From NCBI GenBank assembly GCA_965117025.1, contig OZ220746.1:2790001-2854000 (forward strand): DNA of 64,000 nucleotides, written 5' to 3'. Below are positions 54,353 to 63,820 of the stretch, in pieces. The notes beneath the pieces were generated by a model. That model saw only the letters and a program-made list of their open reading frames with translations, was not told the origin of the DNA and did no database searches. Source of the stretch: VXPQ01 sp965117025. GTDB taxonomy: Bacteria > Bacteroidota > Rhodothermia > Rhodothermales > VXPQ01. Position numbers and translations under genes: made by a program. How positions within the stretch are numbered: the first letter of the stretch is position 1; the number at the start of each line of letters is the position of its first letter.

Positions 54353-54928
54353 ATGCAGAATCTCATCGAAAAAGAGCGTTCGTCCGAGCAATTGCTCGAC
54401 GGCAAATTGCTTAAGGTGTATCGCGACAGGGTTCTTCTTCCGGATGGGAAAGAAGGGGTTCGGGAGTGGATCGATCATCCCGGGGCCTCCGCTGTGGTGC
54501 CGTTGTTTCCGGATGGCTCGACCTTGCTGGTGCGTCAGTTCCGGTACCCGGCCAAAAGCACGTTTCTTGAAGTACCCGCCGGGAAATTAGACAAGCCGGG
54601 GGAAGACCCTGCCGAAGCAGCAGCCCGCGAACTGGAGGAGGAAACCGGGTGGTGCGCGGCATCCTTCACGAGGCTGGGCGCTCTTTTTCCTTGTCTCGGC
54701 TACAGCAATGAGATCATTCATTTATATCTTGCCGAAGACCTTACGAAGGTTGGGGCGCAGCGTCTCGAGCAAGGTGAATTCATGGAAGTGGTGTCGACAT
54801 CCTTTGACCATGCGCTGAAACTTGTATGGGAGGGAGGTATCGTCGATATGAAGTCTGCGTTGGCCTTGCTCTATGCGCGTTACCATCTTGACCAGCGAAA
54901 GGCGGCTTCGGTAGCAGCATCAACGTGA
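54353..54928 (+). CDS. Nudix hydrolase, ADP-ribose pyrophosphatase-like
   Basis: 191 residues. The Nudix box GKLDKPGEDPAEAAARELEE continues ETGW, giving E-x7-REL-x-EE-x-G as required, but the spacing before it is G-x6-E, one residue longer than the usual G-x5-E. The upstream VRQFRYPAKSTFLEVPAG is typical of ADP-ribose pyrophosphatases (NudF type), which split ADP-ribose to AMP and ribose 5-phosphate. Confidence 0.9.
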   Translation: MQNLIEKERSSEQLLDGKLLKVYRDRVLLPDGKEGVREWIDHPGASAVVPLFPDGSTLLVRQFRYPAKSTFLEVPAGKLDKPGEDPAEAAARELEEETGWCAASFTRLGALFPCLGYSNEIIHLYLAEDLTKVGAQRLEQGEFMEVVSTSFDHALKLVWEGGIVDMKSALALLYARYHLDQRKAASVAAST

Positions 54929-55067
54929 GGATAAACATTCCCGCCGCCGGCGCATGGATCCTGATGCGGGTGTTCGGCGTACCGGAACGGCTGCGGCGTG
55001 TCAGGCCTGATCGTTCATCAGCGCGGGCGCGGTCGGCAACCATTCTATATTCAACGATACGGCGACG

Positions 55068-55421
55068 ATGTTTACGTTCATCATCATACTGATCGCATTG
55101 ATTGCGGTCCTGATTACGCTGGTAGTGCTTGTGCAGAGTGGCCGGGGAGGCGGGCTTGCCGGTATTGCCGCAGGCGGAGCTACACAACAAATTCTGGGAA
55201 CGCGTCAGGCCCCGGATGTACTTGAGAAAGCGACCTGGATGCTCGCCACGCTGTTCATCGTACTTTGCGTCGTGTCGAACTTCACTATTGGAGAGGAGCA
55301 GGTGCAGGAAAGCGTGATTCAGCAGCAGGCGCAGGAAGAACAAACGACCCCTGCACTGCCTCCTGTCGGGGAGCAGCAGGAACTCCCGGCGCTGCCGGAG
55401 CCGGTTCCCGCCGAAGAGTAA
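55068..55421 (+). CDS. secG: Preprotein translocase subunit SecG
   Basis: 117 residues. Two membrane spans (FIIILIALIAVLITLVVLVQ and ATWMLATLFIVLCVVSNF) flank the conserved SGRGGGLAG and the ILGTRQAPDVLEKAT loop of SecG. The Gln/Pro/Glu-rich tail is longer than in E. coli. SecG assists SecYEG-driven export. It ends about 10 bp from the 3' end of the convergent rnpB RNA. Confidence 0.93.
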   Translation: MFTFIIILIALIAVLITLVVLVQSGRGGGLAGIAAGGATQQILGTRQAPDVLEKATWMLATLFIVLCVVSNFTIGEEQVQESVIQQQAQEEQTTPALPPVGEQQELPALPEPVPAEE

Positions 55422-55430
55422 GCCCTTCTG

Positions 55431-55845
<415 letters not shown>

Positions 55846-55961
55846 CAGGAATATTTCGGAGAATGTACCGGGCTGTACACGCTGGTTCACCCTGTTGTCC
55901 TGTCTTCGCCAATGGCGAGAGGACGGTGGCAGAATCACCTGTGCGCCTTCGTACGATCCGG

Positions 55962-56720
55962 CTATGCGTTTGTTGCCTCGATCGTCTTGAAAAACAGGTC
56001 GCTGTCTACGATGATCCGTCCTGTATGCTCACAGGCCACAATGCGATTTCCCTGGCGAATCTCGACCTGACGCTGCGGAGGAACGGCAAAACCGGCTGCG
56101 GCGCCCCGTTCGATGGGCACTACCGCCCTGCCGTCGTGCAGGCGTCCCCGCAGACGTTCATAAGCGAGTAAATAGCGGCCATCCACCTTTTGGGCGGCTT
56201 CGGCTCGTTTTTCTTCCAGATGGGCCTGTTCCTGCTTGGTGTCGTCAAGCACCTCCTGCAGGTCTTTTTCCTTCGTAGCAAGAATTTCGTCCAGCTCTTT
56301 CATCCGGGTCTCGGCCTCCTCGATAACAGCCTTATGCCCATCCTCGTTCTGGGTGATTTCCTCGATACGCTTTTTCGCTTCTTCGATGCGCTGTTTTTGT
56401 GTTTCGACTTCCTTCGTAAGTGCGTCGTACTCGCGGTTATTTCTTACCTGGAGTTGCTGCTCCTCATACCGCGCAATGAGCAGTTCGGCGTCCTTGATGC
56501 CTGTTTCGGATGTTTTCTTGTCTTCCTGGTTTTGTATTTCTTCGTGTTTGTATTTCTCGATGCGTGTAGAAAGTCCTTCCTTTTCATCCCGGAGGTCGCG
56601 AATTTCCTCGGGCAGATCGCCGCGCAGTTTTTCGATCTGGTCTATTTGACTGTCGATGTACTGGAGACAGATAAGGGACCGCAGTTGTTCGCCGGTACTT
56701 GTCTCCTGAGAAGTGGGCAT
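55962..56720 (-). CDS. CdsZ/DUF164-like coiled-coil protein with degenerate zinc ribbon
   Basis: 252 residues from the ATG at 56720. Residues ~20-185 are a long coiled coil rich in Glu/Lys. The C-terminal part (RGAAAGFAVPPQRQVEIRQG...IVACEHTGRIIV) aligns in pattern with the C4 zinc ribbon of this family, but of the four expected cysteines only the one in VACEHTG remains. Relatives usually sit next to nif3, as here (48-bp gap), and are thought to bind nucleic acid or act in stress; the role is not established. The first gene upstream of rnpB on this strand. Confidence 0.82.
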   Translation of the reverse strand: MPTSQETSTGEQLRSLICLQYIDSQIDQIEKLRGDLPEEIRDLRDEKEGLSTRIEKYKHEEIQNQEDKKTSETGIKDAELLIARYEEQQLQVRNNREYDALTKEVETQKQRIEEAKKRIEEITQNEDGHKAVIEEAETRMKELDEILATKEKDLQEVLDDTKQEQAHLEEKRAEAAQKVDGRYLLAYERLRGRLHDGRAVVPIERGAAAGFAVPPQRQVEIRQGNRIVACEHTGRIIVDSDLFFKTIEATNA

Positions 56721-56768
56721 CTTGTATATCTGGATGGCGAAATTAAGGACTGACAGGTGCAAGCGCAG

Positions 56769-57590
56769 CTAACGTTTCGAGGGAATAAAAGTTCGCACGG
56801 GGCTTGTACTGGTTTGCGTACGTCGCCAGACTGTCTGCGGGAATTGCTTTGCCAGTGCGTTCACAAGCAGGCTTTCCGTGAATTTTTCCGTTTCGTAGTG
56901 TCCGGCATCGATCAGGGCAGGGTACGGATGCCCTTGTGTGTCGAGCACGTTGAAAAAGTCATGATATTTTATATCCGCGGTGACGTAGGCGTCTGCGCCG
57001 CGAGAGGCTGCTTCCTCGATCAGGTTGCTTCCTGCTCCGCCACACACGGCTACGCGCTCGATAGATGCTTCGGAGTCACCCGCATAACGCAATGCAGGCG
57101 TTTCGAGGCGCTCGGCGATAATTTCGAGGAAGGCCTGCAAGCGAATGGGGGCAGGCAATGAGCCGATTACTCCGAAGCCGGTTTCGCCGCTCTCGGAGGG
57201 CTGGAGAAATTCGGTATGCGTAAGTCCCAGTTGCTTTGCAAGGGCAAACGATACGCCCCCCGAGGCAGCGTCAAGGTTCGTATGGATGCTGTACAGTGCG
57301 ATGTTTTCGGCAGCGAGGCGCCAGACCAGATTCGGGACATAGGTTTCTGTAGTGACGGCATGCAGAGGGCGAAAAAGGAGCGGATGGTGGGTGACGATAA
57401 GCGTCGCCCCCAACGTTTTCGCCTCGTTGAGCAGTTCCGGCGTCATGTCCAGGCCAAGAAGCGCCGTCCGGATTTTCGCATCGGGGTTACCCACCTGCAG
57501 GCCGGCATTGTCGTAGGACATCGCCGATGAGAGAGGCGCCCATGCTTCGAGAAATTCCGCAATTTGTCGGACAGTGGGGGTATCGGGCAT
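56769..57590 (-). CDS. Nif3-like dinuclear metal-centre protein
   Basis: 273 residues from the ATG at 57590. The metal ligands of the Nif3/YbgI family are visible: VTHHPLLF, SIHTNLDAASGG and DAGHYETEKF. The start IAEFLEAWAPLSSAMSYDNAGLQVG is typical. Possible GTP cyclohydrolase I type 2-like activity has been proposed for the family, but the function is unsettled. In-frame codons extend to 57620. Pairs with the CdsZ-like gene downstream. Confidence 0.9.
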   Translation of the reverse strand: MPDTPTVRQIAEFLEAWAPLSSAMSYDNAGLQVGNPDAKIRTALLGLDMTPELLNEAKTLGATLIVTHHPLLFRPLHAVTTETYVPNLVWRLAAENIALYSIHTNLDAASGGVSFALAKQLGLTHTEFLQPSESGETGFGVIGSLPAPIRLQAFLEIIAERLETPALRYAGDSEASIERVAVCGGAGSNLIEEAASRGADAYVTADIKYHDFFNVLDTQGHPYPALIDAGHYETEKFTESLLVNALAKQFPQTVWRRTQTSTSPVRTFIPSKR

Positions 57591-57633
57591 GGGGATCGCC
57601 TCGGAAGATTCAAAATGCAAGCCCGGAAAAACC

Positions 57634-57798
57634 AGGGTCTGTTAACACTATGCAGCGGCGCAGAGCGGGTTCCGCCGGTCACGGCGCCACTCTTCGTTAC
57701 TCGTCGCTCATTTGGAACCACCAAACTTCACTCCTCGTGCCTTGATTGACGCCGTGCCTGACGGAACAGAGCATCGCTGCATAGTATTAACAGACCCT
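57634..57798. mobile_element. MITE-like element with ~24-bp terminal inverted repeats
   Basis: The left end at 57634-57657 (starting AGGGTCTGTTAACACTATGC) is the reverse complement of 57775-57798 with one mismatch, and weaker pairing continues inward for about 20 bp (GGTCACGGCG against CGCCGTGCC). Total length is about 165 bp and there is no coding capacity. A 13-bp direct repeat, TCACGGCGCCACT, occurs inside at 57679-57691 and just outside at 57801-57813. It lies between divergent nif3 and rpiB. It is either a non-autonomous transposon or an IS remnant. Confidence 0.65.
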
Positions 57799-57895
57799 GA
57801 TCACGGCGCCACTGGTTCACAAGGGAGCAGGGGGCGTCCGGCTGCGTTTGACGTTTTGTTTCAAGTCCCATACCATAATCTGTTTCCCGAATTCC

Positions 57896-58345
57896 ATGCG
57901 CATTGCGGTCAGTACGGACGAATGGTTGCCTCTTGTCAAAACCTTGCTCGAGGAACTCGTGCAGCGAGGACATGAACCACTGTACTTCGGACCCGAGACG
58001 GAAAAGGATACGGCGGATTGGCCGGAGGTGACCCTGAAGGCGATCGGAGCCGTTCGGAATGGTGAGGCTGATGAGGCTATCGTACTGTGCTGGACGGGCA
58101 CGGGTTGCTCTATTGTGGCCAACAAGGTGCCCGGCATACGCGCCGCGTTGTGCCACGATGGGGAGACGGCAAAGGGATCCCGCATCTGGAATCACGCGAA
58201 CGTACTGGCGCTGAGCCTGCGGGCTACCTCACCGGCTATACTGCGAGAGATACTGGATCGCTGGTTCGATACGCCTTTTGGAGAGGATGTCTGGAATACC
58301 CGACAGATAGCCCGGGTGCAACAGGTCGAGGAAACGGGAGAATAA
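57896..58345 (+). CDS. rpiB: RpiB/LacAB-family sugar-phosphate isomerase
   Basis: 149 residues from the ATG at 57896 (MRIAVSTDEWLPLVK). VLCWTGTGCSIVANKVPGIR carries the catalytic Cys and phosphate-binding residues of RpiB, and HANVLALSLR is the family's NDANVL-type motif. RpiB interconverts ribose 5-phosphate and ribulose 5-phosphate; LacAB acts on galactose 6-phosphate. Which applies cannot be told. It converges with the MFS gene, 8 bp apart. Confidence 0.88.
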   Translation: MRIAVSTDEWLPLVKTLLEELVQRGHEPLYFGPETEKDTADWPEVTLKAIGAVRNGEADEAIVLCWTGTGCSIVANKVPGIRAALCHDGETAKGSRIWNHANVLALSLRATSPAILREILDRWFDTPFGEDVWNTRQIARVQQVEETGE

Positions 58346-58353
58346 GGCAGAAC

Positions 58354-59646
58354 TCATTGCCCGTATGCCTGGGCGCTGGCTATTCCCCGCGCCTCATCGA
58401 CACGAAGCAGCAGAAAGGCGCCCGCAATGAAGAAAGCCGCCACGATGGCCATGCCGGCCCGTTGGCTGTTGAACAGACCTGTTACGATGCCCAGCAGCAC
58501 GGGCCCGAGGAATGCAGTCGCCTTGCCCGAGAAAGCGAACAGGCCGTAGTATTCGTTTTCCTTGCCGGAAGGAATGAAGCGCCCCATGAGCGAACGGCTG
58601 GCGGATTGATTGGGACCGGCGCATATGCCGCCGAGGATCGCCGCAACCCAGAACAGGCCGATGTTTGTCGTGAATACGGCAATGATCGTTCCAAGGGTAA
58701 GTACCGCAAGGCTGATAAGGATGGTGGCGCGGCCACCGAGCCGGTCGTCCAGAAAGCCGAAGGCCCAGGCGCCGATGCCTGCTGCAATGTTCAGAGCAAT
58801 CCCGAAGAGAAAAATATCTTCGGTGGAGAATCCGAGCGTACCCGTGGCGTAGATGCCTCCGAAGGCGAAGAGCGTGATGAGGCCGTCATTGTATACCAGG
58901 CGGGCAAGGAGCAGGCGGAACAGGTCTTTGGAACGGCGTACTTCGCGCAACGTACGCCTCAGTTCGTGTATGGACGTTTGCAGGGCCCTGCCGGCAGCGA
59001 GTGGTTTTGCGGGCAGGGATTTCTTCAGGATGAGAAAAAGAGGCAGCGAAAAGACCCCGTACCAGACTGCCACGAGCAGATTTGTCGCCCGCACATGTGC
59101 TCCTGTTTCCCGGATGAGTCCAAAGGGGGGTGTTTCAGGGGCCACAAAAACGAAGTAACCGATCAGAAGGCAGCACAAGCCGCCTGCGTACCCGAGCGCC
59201 CAGCCGTATCCCGATATGCGTCCGATCCGCCGGGACGAGGCCAGTTCGGGCAGGAAGGCGTTGTAGAAGACATTTGCAAGCTCGAAGGCGATGTTGCCCA
59301 CCGTGAACACGACCAGCGCGAACAGCACATCGCCCGGGCCCGCAAAGTATAAGCCCGCCGAGGCGGCGATACACAATACCGTGGAGAGCAAAAGGAACTG
59401 CTTGCGCAGTCCGTTCCGGTCCGCAAGAAGGCCCAGCCAGGGGGAAAGCAGGGCAACGACGATCTGGGACAGGGCTACGGCGCGTGACCAGAGCGCTGTG
59501 CCGGATACGGCATTTTCAGCGATCGCATCTGTGAAGTACGTGGCGAATACGAAGGTGACGACGAGCGTCGTGAACGCCGAATTGGCGAAGTCGTACGCGG
59601 CCCATGCGGTGACGGCGCCCCGGGGATGTTTCGTGAGGGAGGTCAT
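58354..59646 (-). CDS. MFS transporter, UMF1/Atg22-like
   Basis: 430 residues with twelve predicted membrane spans. AWAAYDFANSAFTTLVVTFVFATYF and GPNQSASRSLMGRFIPSGKENEYYGLFAFSGKAT are hallmarks of the UMF1 branch of the major facilitator superfamily, bacterial relatives of yeast Atg22 (vacuolar amino-acid efflux). Substrate unknown. Its start overlaps the aminotransferase stop by 4 bp, so both are likely translated together. Confidence 0.9.
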   Translation of the reverse strand: MTSLTKHPRGAVTAWAAYDFANSAFTTLVVTFVFATYFTDAIAENAVSGTALWSRAVALSQIVVALLSPWLGLLADRNGLRKQFLLLSTVLCIAASAGLYFAGPGDVLFALVVFTVGNIAFELANVFYNAFLPELASSRRIGRISGYGWALGYAGGLCCLLIGYFVFVAPETPPFGLIRETGAHVRATNLLVAVWYGVFSLPLFLILKKSLPAKPLAAGRALQTSIHELRRTLREVRRSKDLFRLLLARLVYNDGLITLFAFGGIYATGTLGFSTEDIFLFGIALNIAAGIGAWAFGFLDDRLGGRATILISLAVLTLGTIIAVFTTNIGLFWVAAILGGICAGPNQSASRSLMGRFIPSGKENEYYGLFAFSGKATAFLGPVLLGIVTGLFNSQRAGMAIVAAFFIAGAFLLLRVDEARGIASAQAYGQ

Positions 59647-60866
59647 GCGCCTTTCGAGGAGATGGCATGTACTGCTTCGCAGAACCGGTCGATTTCTTCT
59701 TCCGTGTTGTAGTAATGCACGGAAGCACGCACCATTTCGGGCAGGTTACGCTCCATGGCGTCAAGCAGCGTGTGGGAGGGCAGAGACACGGTGATATGCA
59801 TGGATTGCTCACGAAGGCGTGATTTTACAATGGATGCCGCCACGTTTGCAATGTCGAAGGTCACAATGCCGCCCCGGTCCGCTCCCGTATCCCGCACGCG
59901 GATACCGTCCAGGTCATCGAGGCGCTGCCGCAGCAGGTCGGCAAGGGCGCGGATGCGCTCCCGGATGGCGTCGAGTCCCAGGTCCAGCGCATAATCGACG
60001 GCGGCGCCCAGGCCGAGCTTCATGGCCAGATTGGATTCCCACATTTCGAATGCGCGCATTCCTTCAAGGGGTCTGTACGCATCAGGGGTTACCCATGTCG
60101 CATTGTGCAAGTCCGGCATCGGCGGTTCAATATGGTTCAGGAAGGCGCGGCGGACATAGAGAAATCCCGTTCCGCGCGGCGCGCGCAGAAATTTTCGCCC
60201 CGTGGAGGAAAGCATGTCGCAGCCAATGCGCGTGACGTCCAGCGGCAGCTGTCCTGCCGATTGACACGCGTCCAGCAAGTACGGTATGCCATGCCTGCGG
60301 GCAATCTTTCCGACGGCTTCAGCCGGGTTGATGATACCGCCGTTTGTAGGAATGTGCGTAAGGGCGATGAGCGCCACGCGCCCGTCAATACGCCGCTCGA
60401 ATGCGTCGAGGTCGAGGTCGCCCGCATGGTCACAGGGCGCTACGTCTATTTCCAGGCCGTCTTTCCGGGCGCGGTGCAGAAAGGCGATGAAATTGCTTGC
60501 ATAGGATGTGCGGGTAGTAAGAATTTTAGCGCCTCGTGGTATTCGCAGGCCTTGAAAGGCGAGGTGCCATGCGCGTGTGGCGCTGTCGGCAAGCGCGATT
60601 TCTTCCGGGGAGGCGTGCAGGAGCGTGGCGATGCTCCGGTATATCGCCTCATGCCGGGCATGTGCTTCTTCTGCGGCCTCGTATCCTCCTATGCGCGTTT
60701 CCAACCGGAGATGCCCGATGCAGGCGTCGAGCACCGGGCTCGGCATAAGCGATGCGCCGGCATTGTTGAAATGCACTACTTTTTCACAGGCCGGTGTGTC
60801 CCGGCGAGTGCGGGCTACATCAATGAACCTGGTATCCGGGACAGGGGATGGCGATGCGTAATTCAT
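59643..60866 (-). CDS. Class V PLP-dependent aminotransferase (cysteine desulfurase-like)
   Basis: 407 residues from the ATG at 60866 (MNYASPSPVPDTRFIDVART). FNNAGASLMPSPV binds substrate, DACQSAGQLPLDV holds the PLP-contacting Asp and Gln, and STGRKFLRAPRGTGFLYV has the Lys that forms the Schiff base. This matches class V enzymes of the SufS/kynureninase-like type, and EgtE-like or isopenicillin-epimerase-like members are possible. Coupled by overlap with the MFS gene. In-frame codons run on to 61007 toward the tRNA but lack homology. Confidence 0.87.
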   Translation of the reverse strand: MNYASPSPVPDTRFIDVARTRRDTPACEKVVHFNNAGASLMPSPVLDACIGHLRLETRIGGYEAAEEAHARHEAIYRSIATLLHASPEEIALADSATRAWHLAFQGLRIPRGAKILTTRTSYASNFIAFLHRARKDGLEIDVAPCDHAGDLDLDAFERRIDGRVALIALTHIPTNGGIINPAEAVGKIARRHGIPYLLDACQSAGQLPLDVTRIGCDMLSSTGRKFLRAPRGTGFLYVRRAFLNHIEPPMPDLHNATWVTPDAYRPLEGMRAFEMWESNLAMKLGLGAAVDYALDLGLDAIRERIRALADLLRQRLDDLDGIRVRDTGADRGGIVTFDIANVAASIVKSRLREQSMHITVSLPSHTLLDAMERNLPEMVRASVHYYNTEEEIDRFCEAVHAISSKGA

Positions 60867-61027
60867 GGAAACGGCGGATGTACGACGGCGTTGCATGGCA
60901 AGTATACAACCGTTCCTTTCAAGGTTCCTGAATGCAGCGACGTATACGGTGCTGTGCGTCATGTGTCCATTTTGCAAGCCGTACAGGGTACGCTTGCTTC
61001 GTTGCACCCTGCTGGTACGTTGATATA

Positions 61028-61100
61028 CCCCTCGTAGCTCAGGGGATAGAGCACCGGTTTCCTAAACCGTTGGTCGGAGGTTCGAATCCTCCCGAGGGGG
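61028..61100 (+). tRNA. tRNA-Arg (anticodon CCT)
   Basis: 73 nt. The acceptor stem CCCCTCG (61028-61034) pairs with CGAGGGG (61093-61099), with G as discriminator. D-arm GCTCAGGGGATAGAGC, anticodon stem-loop CGGTTTCCTAAACCG with anticodon CCT, and T-arm GGAGGTTCGAATCCTCC are all intact. The 3' CCA is not encoded. It would read the AGG codon. Confidence 0.97.
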
Positions 61101-61440
61101 CTGTTCTTTTCTCAAAGCGTACGATAAGGTACACGACCTTATTTCCGTTATTGATTCCCGATAGATGTGTGTTCCGGCATCAAGGGGAAGCAGGTATTCA
61201 TGCACCGGACACTTGGGGAAATACGTTATTGATCTGTGTATGCTCTTTGTCAGGTAATTCGTCCGGTAAGGTTTACAGATTCTTAATACGCTTCCGTTAT
61301 TGCATGTAACTTTTTTTGAATTATTCCCGTATATTCCGTCAGGCCCATGTTGTTTTATGCATTGTGCAAAGCGCCATGGTCTTGGCGCGGACAGATTGCA
61401 CAGGCAGGAGGATGGGCAGGCGTACCATTCGAAACAGCCA
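61101..61440. other. Intergenic region after tRNA-Arg
   Basis: 340 bp with no supported gene. The stretch 61260-61330 is AT-rich (for example TTCTTAATACG and TAACTTTTTTTGAATTATT) and probably carries the promoter of the zinc-ribbon gene downstream. Confidence 0.5.
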
Positions 61441-61842
61441 ATGATTCCATCCATGGAAAAACTGCAATGCAAGGCGTGCGGAAGCATCAGCATGGTGCCG
61501 ATGGATGTGCTCGGGGATGACGAAGAGAATGAGCCGAATGCTTCCTCGCCGGACCAGGAGGGCGATTCGCAAACACGCTTTTATACCTGTCATGTATGCG
61601 GTGACAACTGGCTATCCGTCAAGGAAAGCTATATGGGTGATCATACGGTCACCTTTGTACACCAGATGGGTATGTCCCCGGAATTGAAACGCATTGCGCA
61701 TATCGAACCTCCGGAAGCTGCCCGGAGTGCGAACGTCGATTACTGGGAGTATTATCTCGACGACGAGGAGATTTCGGCGGAGGCATGGCACGACAAACTC
61801 ATCACACGGCGCAAGGTGCTGAAGTCGATCTGCTCGAATTGA
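61441..61842 (+). CDS. Small hypothetical protein with two CxxC zinc-binding pairs
   Basis: 133 residues from the ATG at 61441 (a second ATG at 61453 gives MEKLQCKACG). CKACG near residue 10 and CHVCGDNWLSVKES near residue 55 form a probable zinc ribbon with an acidic insert between. The C-terminal half (VDYWEYYLDDEEISAEAWHDKL) is acidic and ends in basic RRKVLKSICSN. No named family recognised; a nucleic-acid- or protein-binding role is only suggested by the zinc ribbon. Confidence 0.75.
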   Translation: MIPSMEKLQCKACGSISMVPMDVLGDDEENEPNASSPDQEGDSQTRFYTCHVCGDNWLSVKESYMGDHTVTFVHQMGMSPELKRIAHIEPPEAARSANVDYWEYYLDDEEISAEAWHDKLITRRKVLKSICSN

Positions 61843-61873
61843 GACATCGGTGGAGCGCCGCAATGAGGCGGAA

Positions 61874-63817
61874 CTATGCCCCGAATCTCCATCTGGCCAG
61901 CACTTTCATTTCCCTTACGCGGTTTCCCGGGATTTCGTCGCGCCCGGATCCGGTAGAACGCACATCTTCGTAGCGCGTGACGCCGAATTTCAATTGCACC
62001 ATCAGGCGTCGGGAAGCTTCCAGACGAGCGAGGACGTACCAGCGGCGGCCGCGTCCGTTGAAGGATGGGGCGCCGAATCCATAAAGCACGTCGTTTTCGA
62101 ACATGTAAAGCCGGGCAGAGGCATCTGCTGCATCGAACAGGGCATACCGCATATCCAGTTGCATAAACGGCCGGGGTTTCCATCGGAAATCCTGGTATAC
62201 CAGAACCCCTCCAGCCTTTTCTTCTGCTTTGGCCCGGACGGTTTCAATGCGTGTCCTGGAGCGAAGGGAGGAACTGTGCCTGTATTCGATCTGCATTCGC
62301 AGAGATTGCCGGCGTTCGCGGGTTGAGCAGGGCAGCAGCAGGCGGCCGGTGAGGCAGTGGGACACGGCTTCGGATGTTTGCGTCAGGGCGCGCACATGCA
62401 GCGTGAACCAGTTCCACCGCCGGTATTCGACCACCCCCGCGATGAACCGGTCGCGTGCATCAGGCAGGAGGTTTAACGGGCGTTTCCGCTCCCGTACCCG
62501 TATGGTCGCTGTCCATGCCTGAAAAGGCCGGATGCGGCTTTCGGCAAGCCATTCGGCATATCGGTAGCTTTCCCCGCGGGAATTTACCCCGATGCGGGTG
62601 TGCGGTCGCAGGCCGTTTGCCGTGGTTTTTCGCATCCGGACATGCACAGAGGCATTTTCGATGGGAGTGAATGAGACCGTCAGCGACCGGTGCCCCTGTT
62701 TCGGGACGAATTCCAACGACCCCTCCCAGCGGGATTTTGCCCATCCGCCGAACACCGACAGGGCATGCATATTCCGGGAAACGCCAAGCGTGTGCAGCGT
62801 ATGGAGAGACAATGCGCCGGCGTACGTGGAACCCCGTCGGAACACGGCTATCCCGCCGGCAGTGCGTTCTCGCGCTTGTCCCCGTCTTTCATACTCGGTT
62901 TGCGTGCGGTGATATCCGGTGGAAGCCAGACTCCATATGCCCAGGGTGGTATCGACGCGAGCATCCAGCGGCAGGTACGAGACGAAGCCGGTTACGGATA
63001 CCCCGTACAGCGGTTTTGATTGCATGGCCAGACCCCTGAAATAGGCATGTTCTCGTGCGGAAGTATGGGGTCGAAGGATCCGATCTACGGAGGCCGTGCG
63101 TAACGAAGAAAGCCCCGCCACCCCCTGGCCCGCCACGAGCCCTTCTCCTGCCTGGACCGTATAACTACCTGCTACTATGCGTTCGAAGGGGCCTCTGTTG
63201 TCCACACTCAGGTGCAGGGCTGCAAAATCAGCGCCGAATCTTCTTCCGCCTGGATGCCAGCGGATCGGTTCTCCCGGATCCTTGTCGAGCGTGATACCTG
63301 TGGCGAAATGTTCTCCTATACGTATCCCGATGCGCCACTGCAAGGCGTCAGGGGAGCCGAGATAGCCGGAGCGTGCATCCTCCCGGTATCCCTTTCCGGT
63401 ATCCAGGCGACGATTCCAGCGCTGCAAGAGGTCTGTACGGATGCGAGGGCGTCTTCGAGGTGCAGGGCGGTCGAATGCAACAAAGGGGAGCAACATGCTG
63501 ACAGCGTGTTCATCCAGTCCTGCGCGCAACAGCGATTCCGGGTTTTCGATGCTTCTTCCGGATGAACGCCAGGCGACGATACGCTGCACGGTCATTTCTG
63601 ATATGCGGGGGATCGAGCGTAGTGCTTCCGCTGATGCTGTTCCTAACCGGATTTTTCGGTGCGCGGCATATTCTATCGCTTCCTGCAGCGAGGCGGAATC
63701 TTCCAACCCATCTTCCAGCACATCCAGCGCGCTCTCGATGACCGTGGCCGTTTCGGTCGTGTCAGCGAGCGGGTTTGCGACTTGCATCATAAACGCCAGC
63801 AGGATCGCCGTTTTCAT
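61874..63817 (-). CDS. Helix-hairpin-helix protein with predicted outer-membrane beta-barrel
   Basis: 647 residues with a short signal peptide (MKTAILLAFMMQVANPLA). Residues ~45-115 have two HhH-like motifs (LGTASAEALRSIPRISEMTVQRIVAWR and a second with ESLLRAG), as in ComEA. The rest is a series of alternating beta-strands with many aromatic residues, ending in VREMKVLARWRFGA, typical of an outer-membrane barrel. The combination is seen in Bacteroidota proteins of unknown role; DNA binding at the surface is possible but unproven. It starts 3 bp after the stop of the partial gene at the right edge. Confidence 0.75.
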   Translation of the reverse strand: MKTAILLAFMMQVANPLADTTETATVIESALDVLEDGLEDSASLQEAIEYAAHRKIRLGTASAEALRSIPRISEMTVQRIVAWRSSGRSIENPESLLRAGLDEHAVSMLLPFVAFDRPAPRRRPRIRTDLLQRWNRRLDTGKGYREDARSGYLGSPDALQWRIGIRIGEHFATGITLDKDPGEPIRWHPGGRRFGADFAALHLSVDNRGPFERIVAGSYTVQAGEGLVAGQGVAGLSSLRTASVDRILRPHTSAREHAYFRGLAMQSKPLYGVSVTGFVSYLPLDARVDTTLGIWSLASTGYHRTQTEYERRGQARERTAGGIAVFRRGSTYAGALSLHTLHTLGVSRNMHALSVFGGWAKSRWEGSLEFVPKQGHRSLTVSFTPIENASVHVRMRKTTANGLRPHTRIGVNSRGESYRYAEWLAESRIRPFQAWTATIRVRERKRPLNLLPDARDRFIAGVVEYRRWNWFTLHVRALTQTSEAVSHCLTGRLLLPCSTRERRQSLRMQIEYRHSSSLRSRTRIETVRAKAEEKAGGVLVYQDFRWKPRPFMQLDMRYALFDAADASARLYMFENDVLYGFGAPSFNGRGRRWYVLARLEASRRLMVQLKFGVTRYEDVRSTGSGRDEIPGNRVREMKVLARWRFGA

Positions 63818-63820
63818 GCT

